Shown: positions 1-8,553, numbered from the stretch's first letter. The stretch: DNA of 52,053 bases from an uncultured Ligilactobacillus sp. (GCA_934215475.1 CAKPZY010000011.1:1-52053); one strand, 5' to 3'. Notes: a model not told the origin generated them from the sequence alone. Made by a program: numbers and translations.

Positions 1-290
1 ACCAAATTTTCAAAAAACAGGAAAATATGGTGGTATTTTATCGGATTATGGAACGTTTTGTCCCAACTCCTTTTTATGTGTGTAAATTGACGTGTTTTCC
101 TATTCAGCTGGTCAAAAAGGCGAAATATCGCCACTAAACCGAAGCTTAGCAGAAATTTGAGAGTTTTAGTAAATCTAAGCATTAAACTATTAAAGTTTAG
201 CACGTTAAATTGTATAATTACTCTGTGAAAGATGCTGAACTTTTATTAACGAGAATGAATTCTCGCTAGGAGCAAGAGGGGGTGTAATTA
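1..290. other. Intergenic region upstream of queG
   Basis: No coding region is supported here. A TATAAT box at 213-218 is a good -10 candidate for queG, but no convincing -35 element sits 17 bases upstream. The sequence CGAGAA-TGAA-TTCTCG at 250-265 forms a perfect six-pair hairpin with a four-base loop in the predicted leader, just before the queG ribosome binding site. Nothing in the first 130 bases was recognised. Confidence 0.5.
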
Positions 291-1451
291 TTGGCGAATT
301 CTCAACTCAAAGAAGACATCATGAAAGCAAGCCGGGAGATAGGTATCGATAAGATTGGTTTTACGACGGCTGAAAATTTTGAGCATTTGCGTCCAAGCTT
401 AGTTGCCCAGAAAGAGGCCGGTCATACTTCAGGATTTGAACACCAGAATTTGGATGAACGCCTAGATCCGTCACTGATTTTTGACAAACCCCGTTCGATC
501 ATTGCGATTGCATTAGCTTATCCCACAAAAATGAATAGTAGACCAAAAAAGACTCCCTATAAGCGGGGCCATTTCGCTCGCGCTTCCTGGGGAGATGACT
601 ATCATTTAGTTTTGAGAAAGAAAATGGATGCTCTGATAGCGGCAATTAAGGAACTTGCTGGGGATGAACTCAAATTTAAGCCAATGGTCGACACTGGGGA
701 ACTGATCGATGTTGCAGTTGCTCAGCGTGCCGGCCTAGGTTTTATCGGTAAAAATGGTTTATTGATCACCCAAGAATTTGGTTCCTATGTTTATTTGGGC
801 GAGATCATTACGAACATTGAATTAGACCCTGATGAACCGCAAAGCTGCCAGTGTGGAGATTGTACCCGCTGTATCGATTACTGCCCGACCGGAGCCTTAT
901 TAGGCGATGGAAGGATCGATGCGCAAAAATGCCTGTCGTATCAAACCCAAACTAAGGGCATGATGCAAGAAAAGTATCGTCCTTTGATCAGAAACGTGAT
1001 TTATGGTTGTGATATTTGTCAATTAGTTTGTCCATTTAATCGTGGTAAAGACTGGCATTTTCACCCTGAAATGGAACCAGAAGCTGACAAAGTGTCACCT
1101 GAGCTGGTGCCGTTATTGACTATTTCTAATAGGAAATTTAAGAATACATATGGAAAAATGGCAGGATCTTGGCGGGGCAAAAAACCTTTGCAGAGGAACG
1201 CATTAATAGCCTTAGCAAATCTTGGAGATAAAGGTGCATTACCACAGATCCTCTCAGTGATAGATAACGATCCGCGTCCAGAGATCCGAGCGACTGGAGC
1301 ATATGCTGTCGGTCGCTTGGTTCGTTACTATAATCCTGAGATCGTAAAGTTTTTAAAGAATAAGTGCCATGCAGAAGAGGCTGCTGGACAAAAAGAGGAG
1401 TATATCAAAGAGTACCGCCAAGCCATTCAACAAATTAGCGGGCTCGTTTAA
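291..1451 (+). CDS. queG: Epoxyqueuosine reductase QueG
   Basis: This enzyme reduces epoxyqueuosine to queuosine, the last step in making the modified wobble base of tRNAs with GUN anticodons; the family uses cobalamin and two [4Fe-4S] clusters. The 386-residue length is typical. Two ferredoxin-like cysteine sets are visible: the first at C186, C188, C191, C194 and C198, the second in [13 protein letters not shown], with a lone Cys in KCLSYQTQ between them. A HEAT-like helical tail ([18 protein letters not shown] onward) closes the protein, as in known QueG. The start is a TTG preceded by AGAGGGGGTG at about 275-284. No other queuosine genes lie in the window. The family call is firm. Confidence 0.93.
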   Translation: MANSQLKEDIMKASREIGIDKIGFTTAENFEHLRPSLVAQKEAGHTSGFEHQNLDERLDPSLIFDKPRSIIAIALAYPTKMNSRPKKTPYKRGHFARASWGDDYHLVLRKKMDALIAAIKELAGDELKFKPMVDTGELIDVAVAQRAGLGFIGKNGLLITQEFGSYVYLGEIITNIELDPDEPQSCQCGDCTRCIDYCPTGALLGDGRIDAQKCLSYQTQTKGMMQEKYRPLIRNVIYGCDICQLVCPFNRGKDWHFHPEMEPEADKVSPELVPLLTISNRKFKNTYGKMAGSWRGKKPLQRNALIALANLGDKGALPQILSVIDNDPRPEIRATGAYAVGRLVRYYNPEIVKFLKNKCHAEEAAGQKEEYIKEYRQAIQQISGLV

Positions 1452-1746
1452 AAAGATTGCTTTCTTTTTAATGATTTTGTTGTTGGCTGTCAAGACAACG
1501 GTCCTATCCGGCTTGAAAAGTGTTTGGTCGGTAAAAATGGATCAATACATGGTTACAGAGATCGCTGGCCATTCATAGAATACTGATCGGGACCGCTATT
1601 GGTTTTATATAGCCAACGTTAAGAAAGTTGACAAGGGCGTCAAAGAGCAAGTGATGCATGGTAATGACAAGATAGTCTTTTTTTTTGAACAGATATTACC
1701 AATGACACTCTTATTAAATTTAACAATAATATTCGTTGAACTGTAA
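1447..1746 (+). pseudogene. Remnant of a small lipoprotein-like gene
   Basis: Reading from 1447 in the frame that overlaps the queG stop gives [15 protein letters not shown], a signal-peptide-like start with TTT where a start codon would be expected. It continues to an in-frame TAG at 1576-1578, after EIAGHS, then stays open through NTDRDRYWFYIANVKKVD to a TAA at 1744-1746. A sequence reading VLSGLKS sits where a lipobox LSGC would be, so the lipid-anchoring Cys seems to be lost. An intrinsic terminator follows two bases after the final stop, as after a real gene. Inference: a decayed lipoprotein gene. I did not recognise the family, and chance openness of an AT-rich frame is possible. Confidence 0.4.
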
Positions 1747-1747
1747 A

Positions 1748-1777
1748 GACTAGTGTTATAGGTCGCTGGTCTTTTTT
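1748..1777 (+). terminator. Intrinsic terminator after queG / gene remnant
   Basis: GACTAGT at 1748-1754 pairs with GCTGGTC at 1765-1771, seven pairs including two G-U, and is followed by six T residues. Confidence 0.7.
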
Positions 1778-1974
1778 ATTCGACAGACGTTCAGAGATAT
1801 AAACTGCTTTGGTTATGATGCTCAAGGGATAGGCAGCAGTCCGGCCTTAAATTTTTTGTTTTTTTAGACCTGAAGAGGTTAGCCACTATTTTTTATGAAG
1901 AGCTTTTTCTTTGAAAAATTCGAATATTTATCATTTAATTAACTTGATAATTCATTACAAAGAAGGGATGTGGC
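1778..1974 (+). promoter_or_regulatory. Promoter region of the deoxynucleoside kinase gene
   Basis: TTGAAA at 1911-1916 and TTTAAT at 1934-1939 are separated by 17 bases and form a plausible sigma-A promoter with a leader of about 30 bases. A ribosome binding site GAAGGGATG lies just before the start at 1975. The stretch 1778-1900 shows no supported gene. Confidence 0.55.
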
Positions 1975-2694
1975 ATGAGCGTGATCACGATCGAAGGAGC
2001 CATCGCGGCCGGTAAAACCAGCTTAACTGAATTACTTAGCGAGCGGCTGCAAAGCCAACCCTTTTATGAACCTGTTTCTGATAACCCGGTATTGCCCTTG
2101 TTTTACGACGGTAATAAGCAGGTGGCCAGCGGCAAATGGAAGACAAATCCTTATGCTTTTTTGTTACAGATCTTTTTTCTAAACAGCAGATTTAAAATGA
2201 TCAAAAAGGCTTTTCAGAATGAAAATAATGTTTTGGATCGTTCTATTTACACTGATGCCATATTTTGTAAGATGAATTATGAGCGCGGTAATATGACTAA
2301 AGTTGAGTGGGAAACATACCATGATTTGCTAAATAATATGATGGAAGAATTGCCGGATGCCGCACACAAAAAGGCCCCCGACCTTATGATCGTCATCAAG
2401 GTTTCCTACGATACTATGCTCAAACGGATCAAACTTCGTGGCCGCGACTATGAATTGCCAAAGCAAGACCAAGGCTTGAAGGATTACTATGGCGATCTTT
2501 TACGGCGCTATAATGATTTTATAAAGAATTATCAAATTTCTCCGCTACTGGTGTTGGATGGTGACCGGTATGATTTTGTATATTCTAAAGCGGATCGTCA
2601 GGCTGTGCTCAAACAGATCTACCAGAAAATTTATGCCCTGCATAAACTATCATCCACAGAATATAAACGTCTGCTAAAGGAAGGGATGGACTAA
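1975..2694 (+). CDS. Deoxynucleoside kinase (dAK/dGK family)
   Basis: Phosphorylates deoxyadenosine, deoxyguanosine or related deoxynucleosides in the salvage pathway; lactobacilli often depend on such kinases. The P-loop GAIAAGKT is at residues 8-15, the DRS motif is at 88-90 (VLDRSIYTD), and an Arg-rich lid RIKLRGRDYEL follows near residue 160. At 239 residues it is slightly longer than the usual 215-225, mainly through its C-terminal tail. In some lactobacilli two such kinases form a tandem heterodimer, but here there is only one copy. Substrate preference (dA, dG or dC) cannot be told from sequence. It appears to be transcribed alone. Confidence 0.87.
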   Translation: MSVITIEGAIAAGKTSLTELLSERLQSQPFYEPVSDNPVLPLFYDGNKQVASGKWKTNPYAFLLQIFFLNSRFKMIKKAFQNENNVLDRSIYTDAIFCKMNYERGNMTKVEWETYHDLLNNMMEELPDAAHKKAPDLMIVIKVSYDTMLKRIKLRGRDYELPKQDQGLKDYYGDLLRRYNDFIKNYQISPLLVLDGDRYDFVYSKADRQAVLKQIYQKIYALHKLSSTEYKRLLKEGMD

Positions 2695-2699
2695 AAAAC

Positions 2700-2805
2700 T
2701 TTTTGGTTGCAGTAATGCTTACTTTTTGTTAGAATTATTAGAATTATAATATTGTTTTCAAGCTTTTATTATTTTGAAATGGTAATTGATCAAGGAGGTT
2801 TTCAA
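2700..2805 (+). promoter_or_regulatory. Weak terminator and promoter before the YagU-like gene
   Basis: AGTAA-TGC-TTACT followed by TTTTT at about 2711-2728 may be a weak terminator for the kinase gene. A consensus -10, TATAAT, is at 2745-2750, with a T-rich -35-like stretch 16 bases before it. CAAGGAGG at 2791-2798 is a strong ribosome binding site that decides the next start. Confidence 0.45.
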
Positions 2806-3303
2806 ATGACGTTAGATTTCAAAAAAGCAGTGGGAGCCGGTATTGCTGCAGGCTTGATCTCTGGGCTGGTTAAAATGGGTTGGGAAAATGTTTTTCCTCC
2901 AAGGACTGAAGAACGGGATGCACAAAACCCTCCCTACAAGACCATGAAAATGCTTGGACTGCCCGATAGTTTGATCCATCAGAGTTATACTTATTCCGGG
3001 CATAAGCTTGAGTGGCCAGGGTTCATAATTCACTATGGTTTTTCGGTATCAGGGGCGATCGTCTACGAACTGTTGCGGCGCAAGTATCCGGCAATCACTA
3101 AGGGGCATGGTACCTTATATGGATTAGGGGTTTGGTCTGTTTTTCATCTGGGCGTCATGCCAGCTTTGAAAGTCGTACCTTCTGCTAAAGATCAACCAAC
3201 TGAAGAGCATCTTTCAGAATTGGTTGGTCATATGGTTTGGATGTGGACCAATGACCTTGTAGGCGGGAAGGTTTACGATGAACTGACTTCAAAAGATGAC
3301 TAA
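2806..3303 (+). CDS. YagU family (DUF1440) membrane protein
   Basis: A 165-residue inner-membrane protein with about four hydrophobic segments. It begins MTLDFKKAVGAGIAAGLIS and carries the family features KMGWENVFPPR and a GHMVWMW segment near the end. E. coli YagU has been linked to acid resistance, but the biochemical role is unknown. The ATG at 2806 was chosen because CAAGGAGG lies seven bases upstream; an earlier in-frame start at 2752 lacks such a site and would add unrelated residues. It is flanked by its own promoter and a short reading frame that may be co-transcribed. The family is likely; the function here is not known. Confidence 0.8.
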   Translation: MTLDFKKAVGAGIAAGLISGLVKMGWENVFPPRTEERDAQNPPYKTMKMLGLPDSLIHQSYTYSGHKLEWPGFIIHYGFSVSGAIVYELLRRKYPAITKGHGTLYGLGVWSVFHLGVMPALKVVPSAKDQPTEEHLSELVGHMVWMWTNDLVGGKVYDELTSKDD

Positions 3304-3322
3304 ATTGACAGGAGGTTCTTAT

Positions 3323-3424
3323 TTGATTGTTCGAGATCCGGGAAAATCGGTCGTTACCCGGGTCTTTTTGGGTCATCAGAGTGAATTGTTAGCTAAACAT
3401 GTTACCCCGTGGAAAGTGCGTTAA
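3323..3424 (+). CDS. Short reading frame, possible truncated cupin-like gene
   Basis: A TTG-started frame of 33 residues, beginning MIVRDPGKSVVTRVFLG and ending HVTPWKVR. It has an ACAGGAGG ribosome binding site at 3308-3315, seven bases before the start. The text resembles the first strands of small cupin proteins, which run past 90 residues, so this would be a 5' fragment that ends early. It lies 20 bases after the YagU-like gene and could share its transcript. The resemblance is from memory only; it may instead be a genuine short peptide or a chance frame. Confidence 0.3.
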   Translation: MIVRDPGKSVVTRVFLGHQSELLAKHVTPWKVR

Positions 3425-3489
3425 AAATTCAAGGATAATTGCAATACATAGCGGTGTGTTGCTTTCTGTTATTTAGGAGGTCAAGTTGA

Positions 3490-4800
3490 ATGAAAGACAG
3501 TCGTTACGAGACGGGGTGGGTCGAGCGCATTAGTTATGGATTGAGCGATGCGGCAGATAACCTGATCTTTCAAATGATGAGTTCTTATCTGTTATTTTTC
3601 TATACTGATGTTTATGGTTTAAGAGCAGTCGATGTGGGTATCTTGTTTGCGATCGCGCGTGCTTGTGATGTGGTCGAAAGCGTTGTTTTAGGGTTGATGA
3701 TCGATCACACACATTCTAAATATGGTAAAAGCCGGCCATTTTTCCTGTGGTATGCGGTACCCTATGTGGCTGTGGCTATTTTGACTTTTGTGACTCCGGA
3801 TTTTTCGGGCGGCGGAAAGTTAGTTTGGGCTTATATTACATATCTCGGCCTTGGTTTCTTATATACCGCAGTGAATTTGCCGGTGACATCGATCTTGCCT
3901 ACAATGACCAAAAACGGGCGGGAGATCACGATTTTGGGAGTTATCCGTCAATTTGGCGGGAGCATGGTCCAAGTGATCGTGGCGACATTTACTATTCCGC
4001 TGGTTAAAATTATTGGTCAAGGCGATCAGCAAAAAGGTTTCTTAGGAACAGTAATCATTTTTGGCATTATTTCTTTATTTTTAATACTTAACACATTTGT
4101 CCAAGTCCGTGAGCGGCATACGAATCAAGAAATGGTCCATCAGCCGATCGGCAAGGTTTTAGATATGCTGCGGCATAACAAACCATGGATCATTTTATCG
4201 ATCGTTGTTTTTCTATACTGGTTGTCGACAGCCATCAAGAATCAAACCGTGATCTATTATTTTAAATATGTGTATAATAATGCCGACTTGGTCGCTGCTG
4301 CTAACAGTTTTACTTTGGCTTCTCTGGTTGGCGTATTGCTCATTTTGCGTTTCACACAAGTCAGAAGCAAAAAAGCGACCATGTCTTCTGGGATCATTAT
4401 AGAACTGATCGGCCAGGCGATCATCGGCATAGGTGCTTACACGAAAATTCTTCCGTTCACTTTCACCGGGATCTTTGTTAATTCTATTGGAAATGGCATC
4501 GTGATCGGGCTTGTTTCCATTATGATCGCTGATACTATCTCATATGGCACCACAATGGGCATTCAAGCTGAAGGATTGTTAGCCTCGACCAGCGATTGGG
4601 GCGTTAATCTGGGGCTAGGAATTGGTGGGTTAGTGACTGCCGTTATGTTTGATGTGTCTGGTTATGTTCCTAATCATGCACAGAATGTCGCAACGATCCA
4701 GATGATAGATATCAACTTCGTGTGGATCCCTATGATCATCTATATCGCAATGTATTTTATCTTAAGAAATTATGATGAACATGTGATGGAGAGTCGCTAA
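3490..4800 (+). CDS. GPH-family sugar:cation symporter
   Basis: A 436-residue permease with about 12 membrane segments, of the glycoside-pentoside-hexuronide (GPH) family in the MFS superfamily. The N-terminus ERISYGLSDAADNLIF and the loop DHTHSKYGKSRPFFLW after segment 2 are hallmarks of this group, which moves sugars or glycosides with Na+ or H+. There is no C-terminal EIIA-like domain, unlike LacS. AGGAGG at 3475-3480 precedes the ATG. No glycosidase or sugar kinase gene is adjacent, so the substrate cannot be inferred. The next gene, an acylase, follows a terminator and is probably separate. Confidence 0.85.
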   Translation: MKDSRYETGWVERISYGLSDAADNLIFQMMSSYLLFFYTDVYGLRAVDVGILFAIARACDVVESVVLGLMIDHTHSKYGKSRPFFLWYAVPYVAVAILTFVTPDFSGGGKLVWAYITYLGLGFLYTAVNLPVTSILPTMTKNGREITILGVIRQFGGSMVQVIVATFTIPLVKIIGQGDQQKGFLGTVIIFGIISLFLILNTFVQVRERHTNQEMVHQPIGKVLDMLRHNKPWIILSIVVFLYWLSTAIKNQTVIYYFKYVYNNADLVAAANSFTLASLVGVLLILRFTQVRSKKATMSSGIIIELIGQAIIGIGAYTKILPFTFTGIFVNSIGNGIVIGLVSIMIADTISYGTTMGIQAEGLLASTSDWGVNLGLGIGGLVTAVMFDVSGYVPNHAQNVATIQMIDINFVWIPMIIYIAMYFILRNYDEHVMESR

Positions 4801-4856
4801 GCAAAAGCATCTTCTGACCCTGCAGGAACCTTGCGGCCTGCATCTGCGCTCCTATG

Positions 4857-4878
4857 ATCTGATGCATTCAGATTTTTT
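4857..4878 (+). terminator. Intrinsic terminator after the GPH transporter gene
   Basis: ATCTGA-TGCAT-TCAGAT is a perfect six-pair stem with a five-base loop, running into TTTTTT. Confidence 0.7.
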
Positions 4879-4952
4879 GCTCGCCTGTACGTAATGTTTT
4901 GGCAGTACTTTTTGAAATAAGCCAAATGTTTTTAAAGAAAGGAAAAAAGACG

Positions 4953-5933
4953 ATGTGTACGAGTATTTTACAGGTGGCACAGGATGGGACTCATTTATTT
5001 TCTCGCACGATGGATTGGCATGAATTAGAATCCGGTCCGCTTTTTTCACCCCGCAAGTACCACTGGGTAGAAGATTTCGATCGGCGTGTTTTGACTAATA
5101 AATACGCCATAGTTGGAGTCGGACGCAAAAAAGAAAATGCCATCGATATGAGTGACGGGATCAACGAATGCGGCCTGAGTGTCCAAAAGCTGACCTTTAG
5201 GAACGGGACAAAACTTTTTGATCAGCCCAAACCAGACTATGAACAATTAGCTCCTTATGAAGTGCCGTTTTTCATGCTGGGCAGATACAGCTCTGTCGCA
5301 GATATTCTCGCACACCTGGATGAGATTCGGTTAATGAGTGGCAAAAATGCAGCTATTCCTTACGGCTACCCGGAATTGCATTATGCTGCGACTGATCCAA
5401 CGGGAAGGATCGTGATCATTGAACCGACCGTACAGCCAATGAACGTCATCGAAAATGCGATTGGAGTCGTCACTAATGCTTTTGATTTCCCACACCAAGT
5501 CGAGCGTTTGCAAAAATACTTGAATTTTAAACCTGATCTGTTCAGTAAGAAGGTCCCTACAGTGCAAGCTAGGATCAGCACAGGAAGCTTCGCTGGAAAG
5601 AAAGTTCCTCCATCTTCATACACACCGACAGGTCGGTTCATGAGAGCCGCCTACTATAAGGAAAAGACCGATCAGCCTATCAATGAAGAGCAGTCTTTGA
5701 TCAGCAGCTGGCATTTATTAAATAGCGTCACAGTACCGAAAATGTCCAAGTATCAACAAACTTATTCTGTTTACCGTTCGGCTGCGGCTATTGAATCGCG
5801 CAGTTATTATTTTGAGCCCTATAATCGATTGGGTGTCAGCAGGTATCGTTTAACTGATGATATGCTGGAGTGGAAACACCCGCACTTTTTTGACATCAAC
5901 GATCAGTTGGACATTACAGAAGAGCAGAATTAA
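4953..5933 (+). CDS. Linear amide C-N hydrolase, penicillin V acylase / bile salt hydrolase family
   Basis: An Ntn-hydrolase that cleaves amide bonds, expected to be activated by removal of Met1 so that Cys2 becomes the nucleophile. With the ATG at 4953 (AAAGGAAAAAA upstream), the catalytic set falls at canonical positions: Cys2, Arg18, Asp21, Asn175 and Arg228. That match is why this start was chosen over the in-frame start 54 bases earlier. The 326-residue length fits the family. Residue 82, usually Asn in bile salt hydrolases and Tyr in Bacillus penicillin V acylases, is Phe here, which leans toward the acylase type. No signal peptide is seen, so it is cytoplasmic. The natural substrate is unknown. 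Confidence 0.88.
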   Translation: MCTSILQVAQDGTHLFSRTMDWHELESGPLFSPRKYHWVEDFDRRVLTNKYAIVGVGRKKENAIDMSDGINECGLSVQKLTFRNGTKLFDQPKPDYEQLAPYEVPFFMLGRYSSVADILAHLDEIRLMSGKNAAIPYGYPELHYAATDPTGRIVIIEPTVQPMNVIENAIGVVTNAFDFPHQVERLQKYLNFKPDLFSKKVPTVQARISTGSFAGKKVPPSSYTPTGRFMRAAYYKEKTDQPINEEQSLISSWHLLNSVTVPKMSKYQQTYSVYRSAAAIESRSYYFEPYNRLGVSRYRLTDDMLEWKHPHFFDINDQLDITEEQN

Positions 5934-5975
5934 AACGCGAAAATGAAGGTTAGCTGTTTTTAGCTGCAACTATCA

Positions 5976-6026
5976 AGCCGCACTCGTGTTTTTGCAATGA
6001 CTGGCAAATACGGGTGCGGCTTTTTT
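5976..6026 (+). terminator. Strong intrinsic terminator after the acylase gene
   Basis: AGCCGCACTCG at 5976-5986 pairs with CGGGTGCGGCT at 6011-6021, eleven pairs with one G-U, followed by a T run. It lies between convergent genes and may also limit read-through from the minus strand. Confidence 0.85.
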
Positions 6027-6057
6027 GTTTAAGTCTGAAAAGATCTGTGAAAAAAGA

Positions 6058-6831
6058 TCAGCGTAAAAGATAACCTCCATCAACCGGGATCATTACTCCA
6101 TTTAAATAATCTGCCGCCGAACTTGCCAGAAATACTACTGTTCCCATTAACTGTTCTGGTTGTGCCCACTTTCCAGCTGGGATGTGGTCCAAAATCTCTT
6201 GACTGCGGACAGGGTCTTCTTGTAAAGCTTTCGTCATGGGGGTGTCGACATAACCGGGCGCAATTCCGTTGACTTGAATATTATCTGGTGCGAGTGCATC
6301 TGCATAAGCCCTGGTAAGCCCCAAGACAGCATGCTTACTTGCAGTGTATGGGTAGATCCTCTTGCCAGCGCGATATGATTGCATTGAACCGATGTTTATG
6401 ATTTTGCCGCTCTTTTGTCTTACCATCAATTTAGCTGCTTCATGCGACAAATAATAAAGGGAGTTTAAATTGATGTTGATGACAGCCTGCCAGTCTTCAT
6501 CCTTAAACTTTAGAAGATCATTACGGATCTGCAGTCCTGCATTATTAACTAAAACGTCCAGGCGGCCATATTTTTTCAAGCACTCTTTAACCACATTTTA
6601 CGCCGCATGCGGTTTCGTCAAATCTTGTTGGAAGAAAGCTATTGTACCGCCAGATCCTTCAATTTCTTTTTTTAGTCCTTCCCAGCCGTTAGTGGAGCGA
6701 GATATTACCAAGACACGGGCAGGTGCAGCGCAGAGGGCTAAACTGTAGTATCTTCCCAAACCGCTAGCCCCGCCTGTAATGACGGCTGCTTTGTTATTTA
6801 AGGAAAATTGTGACAAGGAAAAATTTTTCAT
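6058..6831 (-). pseudogene. Short-chain dehydrogenase (KduD-like), broken by an in-frame stop
   Basis: On the minus strand the frame starts at 6831 (AGGAGG nine bases upstream) and encodes an SDR with the cofactor motif TGGASGLGR. It stops at a TAA at 6600-6598, after DLTKPHAA, then continues in the same frame with NVVKECLKKYGRLDVLVNNAG, the catalytic YTASK, and an end reading PVDGGYLLR at 6058. Total length would be 257 residues, normal for the family, and the second half closely resembles 2-deoxy-D-gluconate 3-dehydrogenase KduD. One base change (for example GAA to TAA) explains the break. A GTG at 6594 could in theory restart translation, but that product lacks the cofactor-binding strand and should be inactive. 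A sequencing error is also possible. Confidence 0.85.
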
Positions 6832-7169
6832 AAGACAATATCCTCCTGTATGTTATTAGGTCTAGGTTACCATACCTGTTGGTGTTTTCCGCAAAAGTGT
6901 TGATATTAGGAAAGCATTTTCTTTGCGTGATGATGCCGTATCGTTGTACTCTTCAGGTGGAAAAGCCTCAGCGAAGGTGGAAATTAAAAAGTTGTATCAC
7001 GTAAATTTTCCCAGCTTGTTTTGCTGTGCTCTTTGTCTGAAAGTGAAGCTTTAAAGTTTGCACATTCGACTAAATTTTATGACATCTAAGCGGAATTCAG
7101 TTGTTTAAGCTGGTGATGCTTATTTTCACAATATTGTGGTACTTTGTTTTTTAGAAAGGAGTTAGATCT
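6832..7169. other. Divergent intergenic region with a palindrome before the disulfide oxidoreductase gene
   Basis: No gene is supported. The minus-strand ribosome binding site of the broken SDR lies at 6841-6846. CACAATATTGTG at 7127-7138 is a perfect 12-base palindrome, about 31 bases before the start at 7170, a usual place for an operator. It has the opposite order to a Rex site (TTGTG...CACAA), so Rex is not supported. AGAAAGGAG at 7153-7161 is the ribosome binding site for the downstream gene. Confidence 0.45.
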
Positions 7170-8507
7170 ATGTCCGACAGTGGTTTTCAATATGACGTTT
7201 TATACATTGGTGCGGGTCATGGCACTTTTGATGGTGCTATTCCTTTAGCTGCTAAGGGTTATAAAGTAGGTGTCGTAGAAGCTGATAAAATAGGCGGAAC
7301 ATGCCCTAATCGGGGATGCAATGCTAAAATCACCCTCGATGCGCCAGTTGAACTTCTGCGCTTTCAAGAACGCATGAGCAAAATTGTTAGCGGCGATCTT
7401 TCTTTGAATTGGTCACAGAATGTCAAACATGAGCACGAGGTCATTGATGGACTGCCAGATTTCATTACTGGTTTGTTGAAGGATGCGGGAATAAAGATCA
7501 TTAAAGGCTATGGCACGCTGACAGGGCCGCATTCAGTTACGGTCAATGGAGAAGAAAAGACGGCCGATAAGATCGTGCTTGCAACTGGGCAGCGACCGCA
7601 TCATTTAAATATTCAGGGGGCAAATTTAGCCCATGATAGCACAGAATTCATGTCTTTGACTGAATTGCCGCATAATATTACGATCATAGGCAGCGGCTAT
7701 ATTAGTTTGGAATTTGCCACGATCGCGAATGCTGCCGGCGCAAACGTTACTATCTTGATGCATAAAGATCGTGCGCTTCGCTCTTTTTATCAGCCTTATG
7801 TGAAACATGTTTTAAGTGATCTGGCCAAACGTGGTGTAACATTTGTTAAAAATGCAAATGTAGAATCTTTTGCCAAAGTAAATGACGGCTATGTTGTGAC
7901 GTATGGCGGCGGACAGTCACTTAAGACTGACTGGATCTTAGATGCATCCGGCCGGATCCCCAATGTTGAAGACCGCGGTTTGGAAGATGTCGGTGTTAAA
8001 TATGATAAAACCGGGATCAAAGTTAATGATCATTTACAGACTACGGTCCCAAGTATTTATGCTTCGGGTGACGTTATTTCTAAAAAGCAGCCTAAATTGA
8101 CACCGACAGCCATCTTTGAAACAAGTTATTTGACTAAACTCTTCAGTCATGAAACTGTTGAGCCTATCAAATACCCTGCGATCCCAACAATTGTTTTTAC
8201 TTCTCCACGCATAGCACAGGTCGGAGTAGATCCAGCTGTTGCTGCTTCTAATGAAAACTACTCTGTTTCAGAAAACGATCTGTTGGATGGATGGTATCGT
8301 TTGGTCGACAATGAATCTTATGCTAAAAATACCATCGTCTATGACGCAGATCATAAAATAGTCGGAGCGGTTGAAGTGAGTGAAAAAGCTGATAACGCGA
8401 TCAACTATATTTTACCGGCTATTGAATTCCAGTGGGGTCAAGAAGAGTTGAGCCGCTTGGTTTACTTGTTCCCATCACTAGAATCCGATACAAAAGATCT
8501 CCTTTAA
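7170..8507 (+). CDS. FAD-dependent pyridine nucleotide-disulfide oxidoreductase
   Basis: A 445-residue flavoprotein of the glutathione reductase / dihydrolipoamide dehydrogenase class. It has an FAD-binding GAGHGTFDGA near residue 14, the redox disulfide C45-x4-C50 (GGTCPNRGC), an NAD(P)-binding GSGYISLEFA, a second FAD motif YASGDV, and a dimerisation domain. The C-terminal HPTxSE active-site motif reads FPSLES (434-439), so the His-Glu dyad of true dithiol reductases is missing. It may therefore act on other acceptors. No E2/E3 or thioredoxin partner is nearby. The gene has its own upstream region and terminator. The family is certain; the substrate is unknown. Confidence 0.85.
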   Translation: MSDSGFQYDVLYIGAGHGTFDGAIPLAAKGYKVGVVEADKIGGTCPNRGCNAKITLDAPVELLRFQERMSKIVSGDLSLNWSQNVKHEHEVIDGLPDFITGLLKDAGIKIIKGYGTLTGPHSVTVNGEEKTADKIVLATGQRPHHLNIQGANLAHDSTEFMSLTELPHNITIIGSGYISLEFATIANAAGANVTILMHKDRALRSFYQPYVKHVLSDLAKRGVTFVKNANVESFAKVNDGYVVTYGGGQSLKTDWILDASGRIPNVEDRGLEDVGVKYDKTGIKVNDHLQTTVPSIYASGDVISKKQPKLTPTAIFETSYLTKLFSHETVEPIKYPAIPTIVFTSPRIAQVGVDPAVAASNENYSVSENDLLDGWYRLVDNESYAKNTIVYDADHKIVGAVEVSEKADNAINYILPAIEFQWGQEELSRLVYLFPSLESDTKDLL

Positions 8508-8553
8508 GGAAAGTTAGCTCTTTGTTCAAAATGTATATTGTACAGTGATTTTA

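Noticed and set aside
6058..6594. Second half of the SDR as an independent gene starting at GTG 6594
   Set aside because: It lacks the cofactor-binding N-terminus and a proper ribosome binding site; the same frame continues upstream past one stop codon.
7127..7138. Rex redox-repressor site before the disulfide oxidoreductase gene
   Set aside because: Rex sites read TTGTGA...TCACAA; here the half-sites are in the opposite order.
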